DNA from: Paraburkholderia sp. BL23I1N1 | GTDB lineage: Bacteria; Pseudomonadota; Gammaproteobacteria; Burkholderiales; Burkholderiaceae | NCBI RefSeq assembly: GCF_003610295.1 | Contig: NZ_RAPV01000002.1 | Location: 1,240,001-1,304,000 of the forward strand | DNA: 64,000 nucleotides | Reading direction: 5' to 3' | Shown here: positions 25,236 to 33,943 of the stretch, piece by piece | How positions within the stretch are numbered: position 1 is the first letter of the stretch | How the letters are laid out: each line of letters starts with the position of its first letter | Translations under genes and position numbers: made by a program | The notes under the pieces: generated by a model | Told to the model about the DNA's origin: nothing | Database searches by the model: none | What the model saw: only the letters and a program-made list of their open reading frames with translations

Positions 25236-26317
25236 TGCGTGTTTTACATCTGGTGCTGGCGCCGCGTTTGTCGGGCGCCGAAGTCCTCGCGAAGGATCTC
25301 GCTATCGAGCAGAGCGCTGACGGCATGGCGGTCTGTGTAGCCTCGCTGCTACCCGCGCATGTCGAATTCCTGCCCTTGCAGGATGAACTGCAGAAACACG
25401 GGGTGGAATGCTGGTTTCCGCCGCGGCGCAAGCGCATCGCCGGCAAATTGTGGAACCTGTTTCTCGCGGTGCGTCGGTTTCGCCCAGACGTGATTTTCGC
25501 GCACGCCACGATTCCGTCGTTTTATGCGCGTGCGTTGCCGGTGCGCGTGCCGGTTGTCTACGTCATGCATTCGGCGACCAACGACTTCGAGCGGCCACTG
25601 TTCCGGCGCGTCGAGCACATCCTGTCGGGGCGTGCCCGTGTGGTGATCGGCGTATCCCAGCAGGGCCTGACCGACTACGCGCAGGCTATCGGACCGCATC
25701 CTGCCATGACCGTGGTGCCCAACGGTGTCGACCTCCGGCGCTTCGCGTTCACCGACGGTGCCGGGCGCAACGGCGGTGCGCCTCAGCTCGTGCAGATCGG
25801 GCGCTATGCGCCGGTGAAAAATCAGCTTCAGACGGTGCGCGCCTTCGGCGAGGTGGTCGAGCAGGTGACAGATGCGCGCCTCGTGCTGCACGGCGTGGTC
25901 GAAGATCCGGATTACCAGCACGCGGTTATCCGCCTCGTGCGGGAGTTGGGGCTCGCGGACCGCGTCGTGGTGGCCGGGCCGCGCACGGATGTGGCGAGCG
26001 TGCTGTCGGAGTCGAATGTGTTCGTGATGCCCTCGCGCTCCGAGGGGCACAGCGTGGCGTTTCTCGAAGCGCTGGCCTCCGGTATCCCGATCGTCGCGAG
26101 CAGGATACCGTCGTTTGCGTTTGCGAACGGATTTCCCGGCGTGCAACTGGTCGATACGGACAATGTGCCGAGCTATGCGGATGCCGTGATCGCGGCGCTG
26201 GGGCAGGCGCGGGCGCAACGCTCGCTTGCCGGCCTGACGCTCAGGGATACGGCGGCCCGCTATCGGGCGATCGCGCATCAGGTGAGTAGTCGTCAACTGG
26301 CCGTGACCGCTCGTTAG
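25232..26317 (+). CDS. Glycosyltransferase family 4
   Basis: This 361-residue GT-B enzyme begins MMRVLHLVLAPRLSGAEVLAKDLA. The donor domain has VPNGVDLRRF, LVQIGRYAPVKNQLQTVRAFGE, LVLHGVVEDPDY and VMPSRSEGHSVAFLEALASGIPIVASRIPS with the E-x7-E motif. The start at 25232 overlaps the flippase stop by four bases and has AAGGA upstream. It is the last plus-strand gene of the EPS locus and ends at a strong hairpin. Sugar specificity is unknown. Confidence 0.87.
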   Translation: MMRVLHLVLAPRLSGAEVLAKDLAIEQSADGMAVCVASLLPAHVEFLPLQDELQKHGVECWFPPRRKRIAGKLWNLFLAVRRFRPDVIFAHATIPSFYARALPVRVPVVYVMHSATNDFERPLFRRVEHILSGRARVVIGVSQQGLTDYAQAIGPHPAMTVVPNGVDLRRFAFTDGAGRNGGAPQLVQIGRYAPVKNQLQTVRAFGEVVEQVTDARLVLHGVVEDPDYQHAVIRLVRELGLADRVVVAGPRTDVASVLSESNVFVMPSRSEGHSVAFLEALASGIPIVASRIPSFAFANGFPGVQLVDTDNVPSYADAVIAALGQARAQRSLAGLTLRDTAARYRAIAHQVSSRQLAVTAR

Positions 26318-26342
26318 GCTCGCTAGTTCGCTCTGGCCGTGG

Positions 26343-26374
26343 ATGGCACGCCGCGGCACGCCGCGGCGTGCCAT
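26343..26374. terminator. Perfect 14-bp hairpin, bidirectional
   Basis: ATGGCACGCCGCGG and CCGCGGCGTGCCAT form a perfect 14-bp stem around CACG. It lies 25 bases after the glycosyltransferase stop and four bases before the end of the convergent minus-strand gene, marking the right edge of the EPS locus. Confidence 0.7.
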
Positions 26375-26378
26375 GCGC

Positions 26379-27404
26379 TCAATGATGATAGACAGGCGGG
26401 CTGTGCTCGTCGGATGTCGTCTCGGACGCCGGTGCCGGTGCCGGTGGCGACGCGTTCGCCAGTTCGGATTCGCGCGTCGCAAGCGAGACGAGATTCTGTG
26501 CTTCCTTGCTGCTCGAATCGAGCAGCAGCGCGTTGGCGGCATTGTGCCAGGTGCATCCCCATCGCGCGATATAGCCGCAGCCTCGCGCCAGGCTCAGCAG
26601 CGCGTCGCGCTCCTGCTCGCGTTCGGTAAGCGTGGTGCGCATGTTCAGCGCGTCGCGGTTATCCGGCTGTGCGGCAATCGCCGCCGCGAGCCGTGTCTTT
26701 GTCGCCGACAAATTGTTCTGCTGCAGATTGGCGCGGGCGGCTCTGAGCTGCCTTGAGACATCCACGCGAGGTTTGTCCGGCGGGCTGCCGGGGGTGTGCT
26801 TCTGGCCTGAGGATGCGACCGTCACGCGGCGCGAAGCCATAGGCGCGGCTGGCGGCGGGCCAGGCGGCGAGCGCACGGGCGCCGTGCCCGAAGCGGTTTC
26901 GACAGGCGCCGGCCGCTGTGCGGCGAAAACAGGCGCGGATCGGTGAGCGAGGGTAATGGGCACGGGCGGCTTGGCGTTCTGTGTCGTCACTTTGCCGGAT
27001 ACCGCGATCGGGGGGGTGATTTCCTCGTCGTCGGTGTGGAGGAAGCCCAGGTACACCGCGGATGTCACCACGACCAATGACGCGCCGATCACGAGCGGCC
27101 GGCGCAGTTTCTGGGTGACCGGCGCGGCGAGTTGCGGTTCATCGACGACATCGTAGGGATTGGCGAGGGGGTGCGTGAATGGCTTCCAGATCTTGCGCAC
27201 CGGCAACTGTGGCTCAAACAGCGCTTCGCTGTCAGCCAGCGGGATGTTCAGGGGCGGTGGAGGCGCGGTGCGCGCGCCCAGTGAAGCGGGCGGGCGCGCA
27301 TTGCATGAGGGACAGGGCGTAAAGCGACCGGCGAGCGGCGCACCGCAGTGCCCGCATTGGGGGGAATCGTGCTCATCGGGTGTGAAGTCGCTAAGCATTG
27401 CCAT
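26379..27404 (-). CDS. Zinc-ribbon, single-pass membrane protein with C-terminal repeat domain
   Basis: This protein of about 341 residues is not recognised as a named family. Near the N-terminus a zinc ribbon is formed by CGHC and CPSC (about residues 17-35). One membrane helix follows (PLVIGASLVVVTSAVYLGFL, about residue 105). Then comes a Pro/Ala-rich linker and a helical domain (VDVSRQLRAARANLQQNNLSATKTRL, AIAAQPDNRDAL, LLDSSSKEAQNLV) that reads like two or three tetratricopeptide-type repeats. The ribbon should face the cytoplasm and the repeats the periplasm. The start is uncertain: ATG 27404 and 27398 are alternatives, and the frame extends to 27437. It follows the Ala-rich secreted protein on the same strand, so they may be co-expressed. 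Confidence 0.65.
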   Translation of the reverse strand: MAMLSDFTPDEHDSPQCGHCGAPLAGRFTPCPSCNARPPASLGARTAPPPPLNIPLADSEALFEPQLPVRKIWKPFTHPLANPYDVVDEPQLAAPVTQKLRRPLVIGASLVVVTSAVYLGFLHTDDEEITPPIAVSGKVTTQNAKPPVPITLAHRSAPVFAAQRPAPVETASGTAPVRSPPGPPPAAPMASRRVTVASSGQKHTPGSPPDKPRVDVSRQLRAARANLQQNNLSATKTRLAAAIAAQPDNRDALNMRTTLTEREQERDALLSLARGCGYIARWGCTWHNAANALLLDSSSKEAQNLVSLATRESELANASPPAPAPASETTSDEHSPPVYHH

Positions 27405-27484
27405 GTCGAAAACGGACGTCAGATGCCGGCGCCACAATCAAAAAACCAGGGCACGGCACTGGGGTCTGCAACCGGGTGCCGGGG

Positions 27485-28099
27485 TTACTGAGCGACAACA
27501 TAGCCACGCGCTTGCATGCACGCACCATAGGCGGCCCAATACCGGGTCATAGGCGGCTCCGGCGCGGGCAGTGGCGGCAGCTTGACGTCAGACCCTGCGG
27601 TGGGCTGCGACGCGCCGTTTGCCGCTGTTTCCGAAGCACCGTTACCCGCGACGGCCGCCGAACCCGCCGATGCGGATGCCGCCGTGGTCGTTGCCGCTGA
27701 TGCTGATGCCGCTGTCGCCGCCGCGGGTGCGCTCGCGGCCTTCATCGCCGTGGCGTTGTTCGCCGTGGTCACAGCGGTCCCGCTTGCGGCAGGCGCGGAG
27801 GCAGCAGCAGGCATGCTCGCGCCAAACGGCATGGCCGAAAAGCTGCTGGAAGGCAGGGGTGGCCGCGACGGTGCGCCGGTCGATGTCCCTTTGGTTACCG
27901 CGGGCTGGCGCGGCGGAAGCTGCGATTCGTGGGCGATGTTGACCTTGGTCTCTCTGTTCGCCGTGGCATAGCACATCGCAGTGTCGATGCTGCGCTGATA
28001 AGCGCTTTGACTTCGGATCGGATAGGTGAGCGGCTGCCATGCGAAGGCAGCACTGCTAAACACCCCTATCGTCAATGCAATATATGTTTTGAATTCCAT
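27485..28099 (-). CDS. Secreted Ala-rich protein of unknown function
   Basis: This 204-residue protein starts MEFKTYIALTIGVFSSAAFA, a good signal peptide, at an ATG (28099) preceded by GGGAG; the frame is open further upstream without support. The mature protein has an ordered N-terminal part (YPIRSQSAYQRSIDTAMCYATANRE, Cys present), a central low-complexity Ala/Thr/Ser stretch of about 80 residues, and a conserved-looking tail PPMTRYWAAYGACMQARGYVV with a second Cys. A disulphide between the two ends is plausible. Its function is unknown. It precedes the zinc-ribbon protein by 80 bases. Confidence 0.65.
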   Translation of the reverse strand: MEFKTYIALTIGVFSSAAFAWQPLTYPIRSQSAYQRSIDTAMCYATANRETKVNIAHESQLPPRQPAVTKGTSTGAPSRPPLPSSSFSAMPFGASMPAAASAPAASGTAVTTANNATAMKAASAPAAATAASASAATTTAASASAGSAAVAGNGASETAANGASQPTAGSDVKLPPLPAPEPPMTRYWAAYGACMQARGYVVAQ

Positions 28100-28386
28100 C
28101 GCAGTCGCTCCCGCAGCGATGTTTCGCCGTTCGCAGGCAATGGCGCTTCGCAGTATGTTCTCGTGCTTGCTGATTTTGCCGCTGAACGGCGGTTCACTGC
28201 CGCGAAGGCTCCTCTCTTGAGCGTAACACCGCGCACTGTCTTCGGAATGCATCGGATAGCGCGTGAAACCGCCATCCTGCAGTCGAATCAAGACAGATCG
28301 AGCTAAACGCGCGCGAAACTGTGCATAAGGCCAGGGGAAATACCTGGATTTCTGCCTGTTCCTGAAAATTGCTGCTCACAGGCGGC

Positions 28387-28824
28387 TCAATGGTTCGTGA
28401 CGAAACGCCAGAGCGCCGCGCACTCGGCGCCGGTGATCTGGTAGTGGGGCATGGACTTGCGCAGCACGACGCCTGCCGGATCGACGCCGTCCTTGAGTAC
28501 GCGACAGAAGCTCGTCGGGTCATAGCGGCTGGGCGGACCCCCTCGACGGTTTATCGCATCGAGCAGAGTGGCGGAAGTCAAGGGCGGGGCGAAGGCGGCC
28601 GACGGGTCCGTTTGAGTGTGGCAGTTGACGCATCGCGTGGTCCAGGCCGGCAACGGACGATCGTCGTCGCGCAGATGCGCTGGGATCGCTTGCTGCCCGT
28701 TGAAGATCGAGCACCCCAGATCGGCGGGGTCGCACGGCTCGGCGGCATGGGCCAGATGCATCGCGACGAGCAGTGCGAGGCCGATCCATGCGCGTGCCGC
28801 CGAGCGTTGAGACGGCGATGCCAT
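28387..28824 (-). CDS. Periplasmic monohaem cytochrome c
   Basis: This 145-residue protein has an N-terminal signal (WIGLALLVAMHLAHAAE), one CVNCH haem c attachment site near residue 67 and a plausible Met ligand in KSMPHYQIT near residue 125. It is a small class I-type c cytochrome with two extra Cys pairs (CDPADLGC, and later FC and EC). The ATG at 28824 overlaps the last base of the galactose-oxidase-like stop (TGATG), so the two genes are translationally coupled. It may accept electrons from, or act beside, the oxidase; this is inference from coupling. Confidence 0.85.
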   Translation of the reverse strand: MASPSQRSAARAWIGLALLVAMHLAHAAEPCDPADLGCSIFNGQQAIPAHLRDDDRPLPAWTTRCVNCHTQTDPSAAFAPPLTSATLLDAINRRGGPPSRYDPTSFCRVLKDGVDPAGVVLRKSMPHYQITGAECAALWRFVTNH

Positions 28825-30782
28825 CACGGGATCTGCAGCGTGCGTGAAACGCTCGGCACGCCGTTCGCGTTCAGGGCGAAGAGCATGTAGTACCCCGCAA
28901 TCACAACGCCAGGATCGGACGGAATGGTCACCATATATTCGCCGCCCGTGCCCACCGTGAAACTCACCGGTATGCGCCGCTGCTCGTTGTTGACGGAATG
29001 CGTCGCGGACGACAGGCGCATCAGCGCAAACGCTTTTATTCCACTGCTGGCGGTCACGGCGATCGAGGTGCCGAGTTGCGCCTGAGTCGGCGCCGAAGAA
29101 ATGGTTGGACGTGTTGCCGCCGTGCCGTTCGCATTGAGCAGATAGGGTGGGGTCAGTATTTCGACGTTGGGATGGTTAGTCGAACAGCTGCCGCACAGTC
29201 CGCCACCGCCGCTCAGCACGCGCCCATCCGGCAACAGCAATGCAAAGCTGTGATAAACGCGCGGCACAGCCTGGGCCGCGAGCGGCGAGAAGGTTTGCTT
29301 TGTCGGGTCCCACAACTCCGGCGTCAGCACCGCTGTATCGTCCGAAAAAGGTTGCGCGAAGGTTTGCCCGCCCACCACCACGACTTGTCCGTTCGGCAGC
29401 ACGACACTGTTGTTGAATGCACGCTGATAGCTCATCGGATGGATCGTCGTGGTGACCGCCGTGCCGCTGCTGATATCGATGAGCGTGGCATCCGACGTAG
29501 CGGGGGACGAATCGTAGCTTGGTGCCCCGCCCACCGCGAGAATCTTGCCGACGTCGTACATGACGGCATTGCCATTCATCGCATCGGTGTCGCTGCCGCG
29601 ATTTCCGGCCTGGGTCACGCTGCCGCCGCCCGCCGTATCGAACCAGTGCATGGCCTGGCTGGGCCCCGCGTGGAAGACACGACCATTGGCCAGCGCGAAC
29701 AACCATGCGTGATTGTCGGCGCGGAATATGCCACCCGCGTCATTCGTGAGGATGTAGTTGTCGAGTATCGCGCTATTCACTTGCCAACCCGAACCGGAGG
29801 TCCAGGTTTCACCGGTCTTGCCTCCCAGCGGCCCATTCCATGAGCCTCCCACCAGGAACACACTGCCGTTGCTCAACGTGACGCTGCCCTGGTAGGCGCG
29901 CGGAATATTCATCGGGTCGCCTGAGGTCCATGCGTGGGTTGAAGGCGAGTAAAGACTGGTCTTGTCGCTGCTTGATCCGCCGGTCACATACACGCGTCCA
30001 TCCGGGAGATTGACAATGCCCGGGCAGAACATATCGTGCCCGGTATTGGTGACCACCGTCTGTTTGCTGGTTCCGGTTGCAGGATCGAAGATCGCCGTGT
30101 ACGTCTTGCCCGGCGTGACCTCCCCAGGCGTGAAATTCAACTGGCTATCGGCCGACCAAACCAGGACGGTCCCGTCGGGCAGATTGGCTGCCGCCACCGG
30201 GATGAGTGGCAGCTTGGTCGGCGCGGTCCACTTCGATGGCAGCCCCGCTAGCGGCAGACCGTTGACCTGCCAGGTTTGCAAAGCGCTCCCGTTGCAGACC
30301 TGCTGGAGGATCTGCGGACCCGGCGTGGTCTGGCTCGCTGCTGCGAGACACATGCCGCTGTTCCCCGCGACGATCGCGTAGCCAGTGCCCTGCGGCTTCA
30401 GCGTGAAGCGTTGGTTTGTGCCGCTATTGCAGGTCCACTGGATGATGGGCGCACCGGCGCTCTTGCTTGCACCCGACACGTCCATGCACAGATTGCTGTT
30501 CTGATTGATGAACTTGTATTGGCTTCCCGAAGCTGACGGCAGCCAGTTCTGATTGGCGCCGCCGTTGCACGTCCAGGCCAGCACGGCCGCGCCCGGCGAT
30601 AGCGATTGCGAATCGACGTCCACACACAAGCTCGATCCGCTCAGGCCGATCGATGACGAGGTTTGCGCTTCGGCGGGTCCGGACAGGGTGGCAAAGGTCG
30701 ACGTAAATGCGATCAGGAACAGGGCTTTCATACACCTGTCGAGTGAGCGCGAGAAGATCCTTGCGGAAGGGATTGGTGCCAT
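28824..30782 (-). CDS. Galactose oxidase-like copper radical oxidase with ricin-type lectin domain
   Basis: This secreted protein of 652 residues has a long signal peptide ending at PAEAQ (about residue 40). Residues about 42-165 form a ricin-B-like lectin with three QxW-type repeats (NQNW, NQRF, LQTW). The rest is a kelch-propeller galactose oxidase with the DUF1929 domain at the end. The fungal active-site set is visible: Cys in HDMFCPG, Tyr in PRAYQG, Trp in GGSWNG, Tyr-His in PRVYHSFALLLPDGRV, and His in ATHSVN before QRRIP. These are the Cys-Tyr cofactor and copper ligands. The reaction would be oxidation of primary alcohols of sugars, making aldehyde and peroxide. The start at 30782 has AAGGAG 8 bases upstream. 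It follows an SCO copper-protein gene by 25 bases. Confidence 0.87.
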   Translation of the reverse strand: MAPIPSARIFSRSLDRCMKALFLIAFTSTFATLSGPAEAQTSSSIGLSGSSLCVDVDSQSLSPGAAVLAWTCNGGANQNWLPSASGSQYKFINQNSNLCMDVSGASKSAGAPIIQWTCNSGTNQRFTLKPQGTGYAIVAGNSGMCLAAASQTTPGPQILQQVCNGSALQTWQVNGLPLAGLPSKWTAPTKLPLIPVAAANLPDGTVLVWSADSQLNFTPGEVTPGKTYTAIFDPATGTSKQTVVTNTGHDMFCPGIVNLPDGRVYVTGGSSSDKTSLYSPSTHAWTSGDPMNIPRAYQGSVTLSNGSVFLVGGSWNGPLGGKTGETWTSGSGWQVNSAILDNYILTNDAGGIFRADNHAWLFALANGRVFHAGPSQAMHWFDTAGGGSVTQAGNRGSDTDAMNGNAVMYDVGKILAVGGAPSYDSSPATSDATLIDISSGTAVTTTIHPMSYQRAFNNSVVLPNGQVVVVGGQTFAQPFSDDTAVLTPELWDPTKQTFSPLAAQAVPRVYHSFALLLPDGRVLSGGGGLCGSCSTNHPNVEILTPPYLLNANGTAATRPTISSAPTQAQLGTSIAVTASSGIKAFALMRLSSATHSVNNEQRRIPVSFTVGTGGEYMVTIPSDPGVVIAGYYMLFALNANGVPSVSRTLQIP

Positions 30783-30807
30783 GGCTTTGGTCTCCTTTGG
30801 CATCGGA

Positions 30808-31437
30808 CTACACGCGCCCCAGCGCATTGAGCACGTCGCAGATTTCGTCCGCACGCGGAAGGTCGGCACTGCGCCAGCGCAACATTGCATTCGCGTCGAA
30901 GCAGTAGATCTGTGTTGAATGATCGGCGATGTTCCCGAGGGGTAACGAACTGCCCGAGAGCGCCGTGCGTATCCGGTCGACGTCGCCCAATGTCGGCACG
31001 GCCGCATTCCAGGCCGGGCCGGCCTGAAAGCGCATGAGCCATTCGTGCAAGGCGGATGGCGAATCGGAAAGCGGATCGATCCCGATCGACAACAATTGAA
31101 CCGGATGACGCGCGTGCATGTCTGCCATCCGTTCCTGAACCGCGCTGAATAGTGCGCCCTGCAGAGGGCATACCGAACTGCACCCGGTGTAGATGGTCTG
31201 CAGCGCGGTTACGTGCTGACTCAGCAAGTCGTTCAGCCGTTGCTTCCTGCCGGTCTGATCGATTAACCAGACATCGTCGAGTCGAATCGGTGGGTTGACG
31301 ACCCCCATCCCTGCATGTTGCGCGAATAGGCGGGGCGACACCGTGGCTATCGTCGCCGATGCAATGCCACGCAGCAAAGCACGTCGAGTGAACGTTCGAA
31401 TAGGTGTGTGTTCGGTAGAATGTGGGCGCGTGTTCAT
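30808..31437 (-). CDS. SCO1/SenC-family copper chaperone-like protein
   Basis: This protein of about 209 residues has a thioredoxin-like fold with the SCO copper site: CSSVC (CxxxC) in TIYTGCSSVCPLQGALF near residue 87 and a distal His in IADHSTQIYCFD. The N-terminus has a twin-arginine-like leader (TRRALLRGIASATIATVSPRLFAQ), so it is exported. SCO proteins deliver copper, classically to cytochrome oxidase. Here it is the first gene of a unit with a galactose-oxidase-like enzyme and a cytochrome c, so delivery of copper to that oxidase is likely; this is inference. The start ATG 31437 is chosen because it precedes the leader. Confidence 0.82.
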   Translation of the reverse strand: MNTRPHSTEHTPIRTFTRRALLRGIASATIATVSPRLFAQHAGMGVVNPPIRLDDVWLIDQTGRKQRLNDLLSQHVTALQTIYTGCSSVCPLQGALFSAVQERMADMHARHPVQLLSIGIDPLSDSPSALHEWLMRFQAGPAWNAAVPTLGDVDRIRTALSGSSLPLGNIADHSTQIYCFDANAMLRWRSADLPRADEICDVLNALGRV

Positions 31438-31812
31438 TCTAGTTTTGATCCGGCGCTGGCAGTGGTCTCTGTGTATGTCTGATAAACGGGGAGGCGCTTT
31501 GCTAACCACGCGCTTTCAAGAATGCTTCCGGTACGACAGTCAGTGGACAACGTGGGCGATCCCGGTATCGACAGCCTTCGCTCACTTAGGCATCCCCATT
31601 TTGGCGATACACGTGAGCGCAGCTTCCGGGCGTCCACTTAAAGAAGATAGCCGATGGCGGCGATAGCAGGTCTGCGAATTGCTGGCGTTTGTGCGCCCGG
31701 TCACACAGCTGACGTGTTGATGTGGCCAGCGTCGGCGGGCGAGGTGTTTTGAATGCTTCACTCGCGGTTTTCGCACGCCGGCTGATTCAGCGGACAAGAC
31801 GTTCCGCCCGCT
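31438..31812. other. Intergenic region, no gene seen
   Basis: About 375 bases between the minus-strand hydrolase and the SCO gene contain no supported coding region. It should include the promoter of the SCO-oxidase-cytochrome unit. Several short frames exist but none has a ribosome site or a recognisable product. Confidence 0.4.
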
Positions 31813-33582
31813 TTATTCGGGCGCGAATGCTTGCCTGAAGAATGTCTCGCACAACGCGGCAACCCGTTGCCGTGCCGCAGGATTCAACACTTCATGGTCC
31901 ATGTTCGGGATGATCATCGTGCTCGCGTGCGCCAACTTGTTGAGCCGCTTTCCATCCCGGCCGAAGTGCATGCGCAGTTCGTCCAGGCCATGATCCAGCG
32001 GGCTGAATAAGAGCCGCACACGGACTCCTCGCGCGTCGAGATCCATCATTCTCCGCCGGGCGCGTGCACCCTTATTCACCGCATTGCGGTTCGCGTCACC
32101 GGTCCACGATGTGGCGGCACTCACGACCGTGTCAACGGCATAGCGAGAGAGCGTTCGCAACACAGGCCGCAGGCTGACTTCTCCGCGCATCACCTGGGAC
32201 CATTTCTGTGCGCGAAACATCGCTCGAAAATGGGCGCGCGTCGAGCCCGCACCGATAGTCGCGGCATCGCACATCCTGAAGCCGACTGGAAAGTCGAATC
32301 CCTGAAGATTGACCAGCAATAGCGCCGCTACGGCAGGATTTTTTGTGGCTGCGTGAAGCCCCAGATAAGCGCCGGAACAGATGCCGAACACGGCGACACG
32401 CGGATGCCCTCGGTCGACCGCCCAATCGACTGCCAACGACGTATCGGCGGCGAGTTGGTCGTAGCTGAGCAGCGACGGATTTGCGACCGTTCCGGCGCCG
32501 CGGCTGTCGCCGATACCGTGCGCGTCGACGCGCAGGGATGCGATGCCCGCTTGTGCCAGTGAGCGGGCAAGCTCGACGTTAAAGCGGCCGTCGCCGACAT
32601 GATGGGTTGCCGCGGTGTTGGCGATGACGACAAGCGGCGAGCGCACCGAGCGGTCTTCCGGTTCGCATAGCATGGCGAACAAACGTCCATCGGCGAGCTC
32701 GACCGGCGTCTCCACAATGCCGTGTAATCCGATCGCGCGCCGGGAAGGGGCTGAGGGCGCCGCCACGTCGAATGCAGCGGAAGGAAACGGTGCGGGTGAT
32801 CGCGCCGCTTCGCGGACGAACCATGCCTCGACGGCGCTCAATGTCGCCTGGGGCAGTACGGCTAGCCACGAGGGCTGCATGGCCTCCGTGTATTCGGGAA
32901 ACGGCAGGGAGTCGACCTGCGCGCCGAGCGTGCTGTAGAGGTTCGCCAGTTCGTAACTAGGTCCCTGATTGGCGGCGTGAACGATCAACAGCCTGCTTGC
33001 CGGCGCCGATGTCACCCGGCGCAGATCACGTTTCATGATGACGTCGATCGACGCCCGGCTGAAGCGATGCCCTAGCACGTCAAATGCGTCGGCGGGCGCT
33101 TCATCGCTGCGCACGTGGTCAGCCGTCTTGTCCAGCCACGTTCGCTGCAGAACATTCATTTCGCGCACGAACAGCCGCCCGACAACAACCGGCGCGATCA
33201 TCACGACGGTATCGACTAGCGCCGCGCGCGCAGCCTGCGCGGCAACCATCGCGCCAAAGCGGAACCCGACAAGCGCGACGCGCTCGACGCCGGTGGTTCG
33301 CCGCAGGAAACCCGCGGCTTCGATGGCTTCGTCCACCCATTTGTTCGGCTCGACGAGCGCACCGGTGTCGACGGAGTCGCCGGTGCCGGCATAGTCGAAT
33401 CTCAGTACCGCAAACCCCTGGTCTGCAAGACGGTCGGCGAGCGACCGCAGGGTTTGATGCAGCCACAAAGCCTCGTGCCCGAGCGGTCCGCAGAGCACGA
33501 TGCCTAATTTCCCGTTTTCATCAGGTCGTGGCGCTGGTTCGTAAAGCCAACCGAAATGTCCGCCGAAATCGACTGGATGCAT
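31813..33582 (-). CDS. Tandem alpha/beta-hydrolase-fold protein with altered nucleophile elbows
   Basis: This 589-residue protein contains two alpha/beta-hydrolase domains. The first (about residues 5-270) has GPLGHEALW, VLRFDYAGTGDS and an elbow GFRFG, in which the catalytic Ser position is Arg. The second (about 290-585) has IANTAATHHVGDGRFNVELA, LRVDAHGIGDS and an elbow GICSG, placing Cys at the nucleophile position; IPNMDHEVLNP supplies the His. Cys elbows of this kind occur in the hydrolases linked to exosortase/EPS clusters (GLCDG). The first domain is probably inactive. It may act on an acyl or peptidyl group linked to the polysaccharide. The ATG at 33582 is chosen; the frame also starts at 33627. 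Confidence 0.75.
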   Translation of the reverse strand: MHPVDFGGHFGWLYEPAPRPDENGKLGIVLCGPLGHEALWLHQTLRSLADRLADQGFAVLRFDYAGTGDSVDTGALVEPNKWVDEAIEAAGFLRRTTGVERVALVGFRFGAMVAAQAARAALVDTVVMIAPVVVGRLFVREMNVLQRTWLDKTADHVRSDEAPADAFDVLGHRFSRASIDVIMKRDLRRVTSAPASRLLIVHAANQGPSYELANLYSTLGAQVDSLPFPEYTEAMQPSWLAVLPQATLSAVEAWFVREAARSPAPFPSAAFDVAAPSAPSRRAIGLHGIVETPVELADGRLFAMLCEPEDRSVRSPLVVIANTAATHHVGDGRFNVELARSLAQAGIASLRVDAHGIGDSRGAGTVANPSLLSYDQLAADTSLAVDWAVDRGHPRVAVFGICSGAYLGLHAATKNPAVAALLLVNLQGFDFPVGFRMCDAATIGAGSTRAHFRAMFRAQKWSQVMRGEVSLRPVLRTLSRYAVDTVVSAATSWTGDANRNAVNKGARARRRMMDLDARGVRVRLLFSPLDHGLDELRMHFGRDGKRLNKLAHASTMIIPNMDHEVLNPAARQRVAALCETFFRQAFAPE

Positions 33583-33943
33583 TTTGAAGTCCACTTTATT
33601 TGTCTCTCTATCCTTGCGGCAATTCATTGCATTTGCCGCGGGGGCTTTTCCAATGCCTTGGCCGTACGATGGTTTTTAGACTTGGAATTTGGCGCTATTA
33701 CGCGATATCACGAAGGGATTGTCGGTGCGCTTGCGCACGTAGCCGGCCGAGGCCTGGGTGAAGACCCTTATCACGGGCTTCGGACGGATTTCAGGCCCAA
33801 TGCGCCATTCTTCGACATTCGCTGTACTTCGGGCGATGCCCAGAATATTTTGTTTCTGGTTGAATTTTGGCGCTGCGGATTCGTCTGGGTGTTCCGCGCG
33901 TGGCGCCTTTCCCTGCAGCACGATCTGAAGAAGGAGAACGGAC
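33583..33943. other. Intergenic region between divergent genes
   Basis: About 360 bases of lower GC content than the flanks. A frame of 138 codons crosses it on the plus strand, but it overlaps both neighbours, lacks a ribosome site and has no familiar motif, so it is not called. The promoter of the FkbM gene should be here. Confidence 0.4.

Noticed and set aside
23927..26317. A single 796-codon open frame spanning the flippase and the last glycosyltransferase
   Set aside because: Its first half has no membrane pattern and is Arg-rich, a shadow of the flippase frame; only the part from 25232 is a real glycosyltransferase.
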